Positions 12,050 to 21,295 of a stretch of DNA of 64,000 nt are shown here, in pieces. Each line of letters opens with the position of its first letter. The first letter of the stretch is position 1. The stretch lies in assembly GCA_039111635.1 (NCBI GenBank), contig JBCAQO010000013.1, forward strand, positions 930,001 through 994,000, given 5' to 3'. Source of the stretch: Heterobasidion occidentale. Its lineage: Eukaryota > Basidiomycota > Agaricomycetes > Russulales > Bondarzewiaceae. Under the pieces are notes generated by a model. It searched no databases, had not been told where the DNA came from, and worked only from the letters and a program-made list of their open reading frames with translations. Both the position numbers and the translations under genes were made by a program.

Positions 12050-13057
12050 ATGCCCCCGCGCCGAGACGCTAATGGACGATTCATGCCACGTAACCGCCCC
12101 GCTTCCCCACCTCCCGACATGTCCACCTCAACCAACCCAAACCCCAACACTCCAGCATCCAACACCGTCACCCAAGCTCAATTCCATGGTCTCGCAACCG
12201 AGGTCTAGAGCCTGACAACAGGGATGGCCAACCTGCAGCTCCTGCTGCAAACAGCCCTCCAGGCGGCCGCCAACCTTCCCCCCGAAGCGGCAGCCACCCC
12301 GGCTCCGGCACCGGCACCATCCACCGTGGCGCCCACAGCTGCCGACGTGCTTTCATCGCACGTCCCCGGCTTCGTGCCACCCGCATCCACTAATCCTGCC
12401 GCTGGTGCATCCCCTTCCCTTCTCTCCCAATTCCCCCTGGTCGAGGTGGCAGTCATCACGGCCATTGTGACCCACAAGTTTCGGACCTCGGACCTCTACA
12501 AGTTGGACCCCCAGTACCGAGACAAGGCCGACCAGCGCATTCTAGCCCTCAACGGCAACACGCTGGAGCTCCAGACCGGCGACTCCTCCGCCAAGGAGTA
12601 CCGGTCCCTAAACTCGGTTATCATTCCCCTTTCCACCTATTTCTCCATCCTCGGATCGGCAATTGCCCCCATGACCCCATCCATAGGATCGGTCATCTTG
12701 GGCTTCTGGGCTTACACAGCATCGCTGATGCAATTCGCCTCGGAATACAACTGGGCCGCGGTGCACGCCTACCACGCCGACTTCTTTACAGCTCGGCGAT
12801 GAGAGATGCAGACGGGCGACTACAGCAAATGGGGCCGCATAGATCTGGACATCCAGACCCGCCGCTTATTCGGCCACAACAAAGCGGTGCGCTCCAACGC
12901 CCCCGCGCCCAGTGGCACAAAGACGAGAAAGGCAGGCGGTGCCAGCTATTGCATCAAGTACAACGCCGGGCACTGCACGACGAGCCCTTGCCCCTGGGGC
13001 CGCCTGCACACATGCTCCACATGCGGCCAAGGGCACCCGGTAACCGAGCACAAGTAG
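12050..13057 (+). pseudogene. Ngaro gag-like protein
   Basis: From ATG 12050 (MPPRRDANGRF) one frame runs 335 codons with two internal stops: TAG at 12206-12208, where CAG would be expected, and TGA at 12800-12802, where CGA would be expected. Both are C-to-T changes. After a proline- and alanine-rich linker comes a globular segment. The C-terminal 35 residues carry a metal-binding pattern (CIKYNAGHC then CSTCGQGHPVTEH), as in basidiomycete Ngaro gag proteins. It would package element RNA. The next ORF starts 25 bp downstream in the same frame without a clear ATG. Confidence 0.7.
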
Positions 13058-13081
13058 GGACTCGGGCCGGCAGACACTCAC

Positions 13082-14850
13082 GTGCTCCGCCCAGGCCCCG
13101 CTTGTTCTCTCGCCCCCAAGTCCACCGGCCCCTCGCTCCTCAACTCGTTCCCTCCCATCCACATCCCCCCGCCTCGCCCCAACTCAGCTCCGCGCGCCAA
13201 TCATCCTGCCCTCCAACCCCCGCACCGTCCGCTCGTTGCCTCGCGCCTTCATGCCCCCGCTTGGGCCCAATTTCTTTCCGAGTACCCAGACCCCTTGTTC
13301 GTAGATACAGTCATGGATATTATTAAACACGGTGCCAACGTAGGCTACCATTACGATCACGCGCGCGCGCAGTCCAGTGAAAACTTAAAATCCGCATTAC
13401 TGCACCCCGATGCCATCACCACCGACATCGCAGCCCAAGTCGCAAAAGGCTGCACGCGTGGCCCTTTCGACGTGCCACCCCTTGTACACTTTCGAAGCTC
13501 CCCGCTCGGAGCTGTCACGCGTAAACGGGCTACAAAGGTCCGCCGCATCCATCACCTCTCATGGCCTGATGGGACCTCGGTAAATGACGGCATCCCTGAT
13601 GACGAAGCCGCCATCACGTATGACACGTTCCATCGAGCCGTTGAAGATCTGATTGCTTCCGGCGCCGGATCGTGCATGATCAAACTCAATCTCGAGCAAG
13701 CCTTCCAGCAAATCCCCGTCCGACCGGCAGATTGGCCACTGCTCGGTTTCACCTGGATGGAACAATTTTATTATGACATCGTCTTCGGATTTGGCCTGCG
13801 CTCCGCCCCATATATTTTTAACCTATTTGCTGAAGCACTTCACTGGATCATCTCGCGTCACATCCCCAGCCGACTTCAACACTATCTCAATGACTTCCTT
13901 GCAATCTTTTCCCCCAACATGGCGCCTCCGGACGTCCTTGCTGCAAAGGACTGGATTATGAAACTTGGCCATACCCTCGGTCTCCGCTTCCAGCCTGAAA
14001 AAACTCTAGGTCCAGTGACGTGCCTGGAGTACCTGGGTCTAGAACTCGACTCTGTTGCAATGGAAGCTAGGCTCCCCACTCCGAAGCTTGACATCCTGCA
14101 TGACCTCCTCGCAGAATGGTCTGTGCAGCCCTCCTGTACGCTCCTGCAGCTACAGGAACTTGCAGGCTACCTACAATTTGTATCACAGGTAGTCCCCCTT
14201 TCGCGGGCATTCTTACACCATGTTTTCCGATTCATGGCATCATTCCGCACCGATCACTCACATTGGCGCGTGCCTCGTGCACTCCATCGTGATCTCGATT
14301 GGTGGCCAGATGTCGCTACCACATGGAACGGGATCCGGCTTCTGACGCCAAGCCGTGCCGAGGTCCACATCTACACAGATGCCAGTGGTGCGAAAGGAAT
14401 TGGCGGAACCACAGGCTCACAATGGTTCTCTTCTCGTCTTCCCCGCCGGCTCCGGAGCCGGGACATTCAGTACAAAGAACTGTATGCCATCCTTCATGCC
14501 CTCCTTTGCTGGGGCCCAGACCTCACCGGCCGGCACGTCATCTTTCATGTTGACAATCAAGCTGTTGTCCAAGCGCTTCTCACGCTGTCAAATTGCTCCA
14601 CTCTAGTTGCAGAGCTTCTGCGCCGCTTTCTTAATTTAACATGCCGCCTCGACCTAACCTTTTCCGCGGTTTGGCTCTCTTCCAATCAGAACGCGCTCGC
14701 TGATGCCACTTCTCGTTTTAATTATACTCAACTATTTGATCTCGCCCCCAATCTCGATCAACAGCCCTCCTACCGGCGCCTCCGTTTTGGTGGTATCAAC
14801 GCTTCCGACACATTGCACCCCAAGTTGCTTTTTACCTATGGCACGGGATC
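13082..14850 (+). pseudogene. Ngaro reverse transcriptase-RNase H, catalytic aspartates mutated
   Basis: The RT palm is recognisable (RIHHLSWPDG, then motif A and motif C). Motif A reads KLNLEQAF (asparagine codon 13688-13690) instead of the usual aspartate, and motif C reads YLNDFLAIF (asparagine codon 13889-13891) instead of Y-x-D-D. Both are CTCAAT where CTCGAT would give aspartate, i.e. CpG to CpA. The RNase H domain follows with its acidic residues in place (YTDASG, KELYAIL, HVDNQAV, ADATSR). The open frame continues past 14850 to 15697, but that part overlaps the recombinase in another frame and is not homologous. No initiating ATG is evident. Confidence 0.8.
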
Positions 14851-15843
14851 GCATCTAGCACGCGCGCCACTTACAGCGTCGGCCAGAAATCCTTCATCAA
14901 TTCCACCACTATTAGCGGGCACTTCAACCCGGATGGAGCCCTCCTCCCGGCCAATCAAAACGCTGTCATGGCATGGGTGGCCTGGCTCGGCGGCCGAGTC
15001 CAGCCCAAAACCATCAAAGCTTACCTCACGCATCTCTGATCCCTCCATGTCGACACGGACCTTCCTTTCTCAGCAATCGAAGCGCCAGTCGTCCAACGCC
15101 TTATTCGGGGCATCAAGAGATACCACGGTGAGGCCGGCCGCAAACCCAAGCAACCAATCACCCTCCCCATCCTTTGCGACATCCTCAGCCACATGCCGGA
15201 TTCCCCCCAGCAACTCCACCTCCGCACCGCCTGCTGCCTTGCCTACTCCACCCTGCTCCGTTGCGGAGAATTCACGACACGCGAAGGTACCCGCCGGGGC
15301 TTCAGCACCGAAACCGGCCTCACAGTCGGTTCCATCAGATTGCTCCCCGATGCCACCAACCCAACTCACGCAACAATCTTTCTCCCCGGCTCCAAAACCA
15401 ACCCCTTCCGCAAAGGAACTACCATCACGGTCGCCGCCGCTCCTCCTGGCTCTGCAACCTGTCCGGTGGTCGCGCTCAAAGCCCTCTTTGTGGCGGAACC
15501 CTGGCCGGAGACCGCCACGTTGTTTGAAGAACGTCCCGGCATGCCGCTCTCTCGTGGCTTCTTCCTCAAGTCGATCCGGGCCGCTCTTCTCCACACGGGG
15601 TACAATCCCTCGGAATTTGCCGGCCACAGCTTCCGACATGGCGCCGCCTCCTCCGCAGCAGTTGCCGGCTATTTGGACTACAAGATACAACTCTTGAGCC
15701 GGTGGCACAGCGATGCCTTCAAGCTCTACCTAGAGGTAGACCAGGCTCGCCTGCTTCAACTGTCTAGAACTCTTCATTTGGCCCTCCCTCAGCCGTCCGC
15801 TTTCGACCCTCCGGGTCTGCGCGGCCTTCCTGTCATGGCTTGA
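14824..15843 (+). pseudogene. Ngaro tyrosine recombinase
   Basis: A different frame from RT-RNase H. The N-terminal core-binding region is visible from about 14840 (STRATYSVGQKSF, then NQNAVMAWVAWLGG, PKTIKAYLTHL). An in-frame TGA follows at about 15038-15040, where CGA would be expected. The catalytic domain retains arginine I (LLRCGEF), the HSFRHG box, RWHSDAF and a C-terminal tyrosine (FKLYLE). Apart from the single stop the recombinase looks complete. In this family the enzyme inserts a circular cDNA without a target duplication. Confidence 0.8.
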
Positions 15844-16620
15844 GGTCGGCCCCGGGACCTAGTCCCGAGGCTTGCCTTGAATTCTCAGGCCCAGTGGGAA
15901 CCCGCGCTAGTTAGAGCTAGCACGCTCAACGAGAGGCACCGAGATAGAATCTGCTATCATGTGATAGCTAAATGGCCCTTTGCTAGATCGTTAGTCTCAC
16001 TTCCTCTATTGTGATCTATCGTGGTACAGTACCACCACAACACATTTCATAACCTCGGTATTGCTATTGGTTGCTAGATAACTGGTGTTCCTTAATCAGT
16101 CTTTCCTATCACAAGATAGCAGAATATATTGTCATTATCGGTGGTCCTATCACCTGCTAGCACCCACCGCGTCGGGTACACTATTTTCTATCTAGGATGC
16201 TTGTAGATTATATTACCACCTAGCAGTCTCTGTATACATAATTGCACGACACCGTGCCGGTGAAAACCATCCATATTCTAATCTGTATCACTAGCTGCAT
16301 CAGTTCGGCGTGCGATTGGCACCCCGCACAGTCTGTGCCGCTTTCTGTCCATGGAACGAGTAAGCCAATCACTATAGTGCCAATAAGATTATACATACCA
16401 TATCTTTTGCTTGGTCGTTGTAAATCTGTGTGACCAAATAACGACATCATCAAAACACAACAATGACTTCACAGAAACCCCGGTGTACGCACCCTCCTGT
16501 CCAACTTGGACAACTGTTTCCAGTAAACATCGAAGTCTTTTTTGCTGCCATCTAGTGTTCTTTCCTTCCATTGATACCCACAAAGGTTTCTGTATGACTA
16601 GCAGTCAGAATGCGACCACA
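15844..16620. other. Non-coding region between Ngaro element and CACTA genes
   Basis: No gene is visible. It probably contains the 3' terminal repeats of the Ngaro-like element and the left end of the CACTA element. Short repeats of TGATAGC, CTATC and GCTAGC type occur at 15905-16200, but I could not define termini. Confidence 0.35.
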
Positions 16621-18613
16621 CTAAACCCTATCCCTAATGCAGACACACCTTGCTGTGATTGTTTGGAGTGGCCACAATGCTACTGGGCCTGCTTCCGTTG
16701 TGCTAAGTGAGATGGTGGTACCTGGAACTAGCCCCGCTGTCATTGATTGCTCTGCTGATGCTATTGAGGCCTCGTCTGTCATCACAAATGTGAGCGCAGG
16801 CATGCTAGCAGAGACTCCGGCAATGCCGCCTTCGACATGGTTGGTAGCAGTGTCTGGGCTGATGTTCTCGGCTGCAGATATAGTTTCTTCTAGGTCCTAG
16901 ATATATGTCAGTGCGTGTGTTTGGCTCATGACAACATGGAGAACCTACGTTGTGACTAGGTGTCAAAGAGTGATTGCAAGATGGAACATGTTCCAGCGTC
17001 ATGTTATCAATGGTGATTGGTGCTGGCTGCATGCTCTGGGTAGAAGTTGGCCTTGTACCATATTGAGAATCGTCTTGTGACGTGGCACAGTCAGCGCTGT
17101 TGGGAACTGCTGCAGGACCTGTGTGATGCTGATCTATTGTGTCTGAAGATGATGGGGGTAATGTTTCCATAAAGATATCTGCCCTGTCAGAGTAAAAGGG
17201 TTAATCGGGTATCATCAACAGGAACAAAAACGAACAAGGAGTCTTGCAAACCCACGGTAATTGTCGAGCGAGTAGGGATGTTGGCGGCAGATATATGTTT
17301 TTGATGTTTTGCCGCACTTCCTATTGCTTGCAATCCAGCGGTGTGGTTGGGAGGTTGTCGTTTCAAACGAGAGGCAGGAGGGAGGTCTGACAACAGCACC
17401 ATCTCACTCTCGCTCTCAGGCTCTGCGGGAGTAATGTCAGCCGCGGCAGGCCCTGGTGCCATGGTGGCCAATGGCATTGGCCTCAGCAGATGGGCCATGT
17501 TCTTTCTGGAGAGCCCCTGCACAAAAGCGGGATAATCATCGGTGGCAATTTGCCGAGCCTTCCAGTGAACAGGTGAACCCCCACAAAATTGTAGTGGTGG
17601 AAACCTATAAGTCATCTCTTGGTAGTAAAAGTCAGCAGCGCACAGAGTGATGTGTGACCACTTCGGAGGGGCAAGGCCTCGTAGTAAGAGCTCATACCAC
17701 ATCTGGTAGGCGACATCACGTATCTCCGATGCATAATACCCCGAGATGACATGACCAGACTCATCCTGGACATACTTCATGGTCATATTGAACCCCAGGT
17801 AAGCGTTTGTCTTCCCCTTCTTCTTTTTCACTTGATTGGGGTCTGTAACATCATCGTCCTTCGCAACCTCGGCCCAGTCTTGGGCTGTCCAGATAGTCAC
17901 TAGTGGTACATCTGTCCGTTTAACAACAGGCAATGGATCTCGTGTGCGAAGAGGACCATTGGTAACCGCAACACCCGATTCACACAAACGTGTCACATAG
18001 GGCGCAGGATCCAGGACTACAAAGTTGTCTGGGAGGGCCACGCGGCTCAACACGAGTATCTCGGGTATTGCAGCAAGTATACCTGACAAGGCCGATCTGT
18101 GTGAGCAAGCAAATTGTCAGGCTTTTTGTCGTAATAGCATCTCATAGCGTTGATAAATTGAAGAATTTACTGTAGGACTCTGATCTCTGTTTGCAATGCA
18201 ACCAGCTCAGTGCTCGGAGATCCATGGGTAAATGATTCTGCCATGTTACTGCCCTGTATTTCCGGATGTTGCAGGGTGCCATTGCGTTTGGATACATATC
18301 GATTGACTCCACTCACACGCCCTATCAAAGGCATGCCAGGATACAATGTCGTTAGTCCGCTTGTGGGCACCATATGTCCATGTGCCAAAGATTCTGGGCC
18401 ATCGGAAGAGTTGTCAAAGGGGGTCCCACCTCGACTGCTGTGAAGTCCATAGTCACTAGGAAAACTAAACGGAGACGCCGTGTGAGGATTCTGGATGCCA
18501 AACGAAGAGCCAACAGATTCTGACCGGTGGGGAGTGTGATGGTATGGAAAATTGGAGGGAGTTGTAGGGACCGTAGGAGGGATGGGCAGCGGCATGGCCG
18601 TTCCATAGACCAT
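16621..18613 (-). CDS. CACTA-associated accessory protein (function unknown)
   Basis: Starts MVYGTAMPLPIPPT at 18613. Exon 1 is proline- and serine-rich and ends at 18171. A 74-bp intron (18097-18170, CTACA|GTAAAT ... CACACAG) joins it in frame to exon 2 (SALSGILAAIPEIL onward), which reads openly to 17187. Exon 2 has a globular region with WTAQDWAEV and a lysine-rich patch (NQVKKKKGK). A further donor may lie at about 17254. Two more segments (17170 to about 16950, then 16880-16621 after an intron ending TATCTAG) look like 3' exons, although the junction into 17170 is not in frame as I read it. It resembles ORFs accompanying tnp2 in mushroom CACTA elements, possibly a DNA-binding accessory. 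No catalytic motif is seen. Confidence 0.5.
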
Positions 18614-18797
18614 GTTGCAGGGGGCACAGGAGGGGTGTCGACAAAGCTGTCGACAGAGAAAAAGTGTGCAGTCACATATGCCAATTAGAGTTTGAGGCTG
18701 ACTTAATTAGAAATAGTACATTCTAGCACGCTCAGAGAGGGACACAATCGCCTCTCTTTGCTGCTCGTACACTGATCCTTGCGGCCGTGCATTGCCA
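18614..18797. promoter_or_regulatory. Divergent intergenic region between two CACTA accessory genes
   Basis: 184 bp separate the ATG of the minus-strand accessory gene (18613) from the ATG of the plus-strand coiled-coil gene (18798, MSSSDYEPSQDPGV). It probably acts as a shared promoter. No TATA box is evident. Confidence 0.35.
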
Positions 18798-19593
18798 TGT
18801 CTTCAAGCGACTATGAGCCTTCCCAAGACCCAGGAGTATTGCCAAGTCCCCCACGGACGCGACCGAGGTCTGGCATGGGACGGGTTTCTATAACAAGGTG
18901 AGTAGCGGCCTCTGCCATAAATTTCACTATGATAACAGTGCAATGTCAACTACATTCACCCTCAATCCAAGGTTGCTTGCACCGGGGGGCTACCTAGACA
19001 CTCAAACCAGTGACACATAGTTCTTCAAGGATTTGGTGTCAGAAGGATCTGATACAGACGATTGCAGCAAGACTGACCGCTGTGGGGTGGACATAATCAA
19101 GGGCGAGGAAGTAGGCTCCCTTAGCGGGACATTCAATGAAGGGCAAATACCTCATACCCGTCGTAAGCCATGAGTGTTATGTATGATGAAATATTCACAG
19201 TAGATCGAGTTAGGATCAGCAGTGCCAGAGGACTTGAAAGGATGCCAGTGCTGCACTGAATTGACGAGCCTTCGTGCATACATTGCAAGATTGGAGCAGA
19301 AGTATGTTCAAGCGACTCAGTCACTTGTCCAATTGAAGGAATGGATGGAGGATCTTCGAGAGCAATTGGGTCACTTTACGGCGACAGGAGAAGATGCCAC
19401 ACTCAGCCTCAAAGATGAACTCTCCTCGGTTCGAAGGGATGCAGGGACAAGCACATTGCACGCAAAGGTTGCGGAGGTCAGCAATGAGTCACAAATGGCA
19501 TACGAAGCTCAGATAGATCGTTACAACGAGCAATCCATCTACAATGTGATTGCGTCTGGTCTTCCATCTAAACGTAGGCATACAGGTCCATAG
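18798..19593 (+). pseudogene. CACTA-associated coiled-coil protein, broken
   Basis: Exon 1 (MSSSDYEPSQDPGVLPSPP...) ends at an ACAAG|GTGAGT donor near 18899. The intron ends TCCAAG near 18973, and the next exon soon meets a TAG (19018-19020) where CAG would be expected. The last segment (19222-19593) holds a CQCC motif and a heptad-rich coiled coil (LRAYIARLEQKYVQATQSL, LKEWMEDLREQL). Frames between the exons do not join cleanly. It overlaps no other gene and ends just before the tnp2 stop on the other strand. It may be a transposon accessory or DNA-binding factor; no family was recognised. Confidence 0.4.
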
Positions 19594-19611
19594 ATCTATC
19601 AGTGCTGTATG

Positions 19612-20663
19612 CTACTCGTTGACAATCGACTCTTGTCTACCATCCATGCACGCGACATCGAGTCCCATCTTCTCGACTACGAAAAACCAGGTCCCCATGC
19701 TATTGGGCCCATTTGTGTGTGGGACCATTGCAACCCCTGCGATGATACAATTGACCTCAACCACAGCCAGCCCGTTGTCACCTTGATGCATACAAGAAAG
19801 GACAGTATTTGAAGAGGCTTCCATGAGGCCAGGGTCGGGCGGAGAGAATAAACTGATGAGGGCAAGAGGGACATCCTTTTCCTGGATGCGCAATGAAAAA
19901 TAGAAGCAAACCTCAGCGAACCGTGTTGTTCCTCTGAATAACACCTGATAAGATTGTCAGCATTTAAGGGGATGTGAACCGCCAATCCATGCTACAGTAC
20001 CTTCACATTGCGGGCGATCCTGAGCTTATGCAGCGCCTTGCATGATTCTTTCCACAATGAACAAGTGACCTGCCCATTTGGCAGGTGCAACCGTGCCCAC
20101 CACCGGACCTTAGGAACCCATTCTGCCTCATTGTCACATACTCTGGAACGAGCATCAATTGTGTTGTCATAAACTCCACCAGCATCTCGAAAGAAAGCCT
20201 TGATGACCGTTGCCTCCGAGGGAAGCACCATCTGAGCACAGGAATCTCTCGCGCATAGAAAAACATAATTGTTAGCCAGAGCTTGTGCACCGCGCGGGAG
20301 TGCATTTGTCACGGCGTCGAGGTCTGGTACCATTGCCTTGAGAGCATTTACTTGCGCACGACGCAGCCCCCTCTGCGAGAGGTTTGCATAAGGGTTGGAA
20401 TGTTGCTTGATTTCGCTGCCAAGATCCCCGATCATTCGCTCCATTGTAAACTGCGTTGTGTATCCCGGTGGGCCGCAACGAGTGACCTGCCAAGCAAGAT
20501 GCGATAGGGCATGGACACTTTGGCGACAGAAATGGAGCCGACCAGTCTTCCGCTGGTAGTAAAGCTCTTCAAACCCCTCCAAAAACTCTATCAACAGCCG
20601 ATGGGCCAGTCGGAGTTCAGTATGTGTGATCTGCCGCTGATGGATAAGACGAATGCCTGCAAC
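19612..20663 (-). pseudogene. tnp2: tnp2 CACTA transposase, 3' part
   Basis: Directly continues the frame of the 5' part: GIRLIHQRQI then ELYYQRKTGRLHFCRQSVHAL and TQFTMERMIGDLGSEIKQHSNPY, conserved C-terminal tnp2 features. A phase-0 intron (19945-20000, GAAG|GTACTG ... TTATCAG) leads to the last exon (VLFRGTTRFAEVCFYF ... WFFVVEKMGLDV) ending at a TAG at 19612. Together the two parts would form a nearly complete transposase. Only the retrotransposon insertion and one upstream TAG break it. Confidence 0.8.
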
Positions 20664-21278
20664 TGTTATGAACTGCTCGTTCAGTAACCCAAGAGTAACA
20701 GGTTCTTCCCTAGGTCGCACAATGGACTGAGTGGTGGGCGAAGTCTCGACTGTATCAGGCGATGATACAGGAGGGAAATAATGATTGGCTCTAAGCTACA
20801 CAGTGAGAAGACTGTGTAAGAACGAAGAGTCGTATTCGAAGATACGAATGAACGAAGAGAATAGACTGAAGATCCTCAGCCTATTCTATGGGCCTTATAT
20901 ACTGTATGGGGTATAGGGTAAGAGTCCGTGTGCTTCTCCAGGTTTCCATCCTAGGAGAGCTGTGGCCGCCGTCTTTCTCTCCGGCGCCTACTCTTGTACT
21001 TCTCCAGTCGCACTGATCCATCATGGTGCGACGAGGTGCTTACCATAAGCCCTAAGCCCATGGCATGTGAATGCCTCCCTTATTACTGTGTGAACTTCGT
21101 GAGTCTCATGTCCCTCCAATATAGCCTTTACCGATGTCTTGAAGAACCATCGGTCTTGTCGGCTCCTAAGGACATGCCGAATACCTTGATGTACGCTCCG
21201 TAGTGGAGCCACCTAGCATGTGATGCTTGATCCATCGGTTAGACGGCCGCGAAGGGCCCGATCGGTCAAGTCATAACA
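20664..21278 (-). repeat. 3' LTR of chromovirus
   Basis: 615 bp. Read on the minus strand it starts TGTTATGACTTG and ends CAGTTCATAACA. It contains the TATATAAGG promoter box (minus strand, near 20895) and GTCTATTCTC downstream. Compared with the other LTR it lacks single bases at several sites, for example TACCATAAG against TACCCATAAG. Confidence 0.9.
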
Positions 21279-21295
21279 TTACCCCCTTTCTAGGT
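21279..21295 (-). promoter_or_regulatory. Polypurine tract
   Basis: On the minus strand, CCTAGAAAGGGGGTAA lies immediately before the TGTTATG start of the 3' LTR, the expected site of plus-strand DNA priming. The same arrangement precedes the old LTRs at 4495 and 5481. Confidence 0.8.

Larger units (their letters stand above)
11860..15900 (+). mobile_element. Ngaro/DIRS-like tyrosine-recombinase retrotransposon
   Basis: The coding order is a gag-like protein with a cysteine-histidine cluster (12050-13057), reverse transcriptase plus RNase H (13082 to about 14850) and tyrosine recombinase (about 14824-15843). There is no integrase, protease or LTR. No methyltransferase domain lies between RNase H and recombinase, which favours the Ngaro branch over DIRS1. 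A 25-bp direct repeat (ACTCACTGCCACGCTCGCAG and a near copy) at about 11937-12010 may belong to the 5' terminal structure. I could not pair split direct repeats at the right end. Stops and lost RT aspartates show the copy is dead. Confidence 0.8.

Noticed and set aside
14850..15697. Continuation of the Ngaro RT frame
   Set aside because: The frame stays open by GC content, but the homologous protein in this interval is the tyrosine recombinase in another frame.
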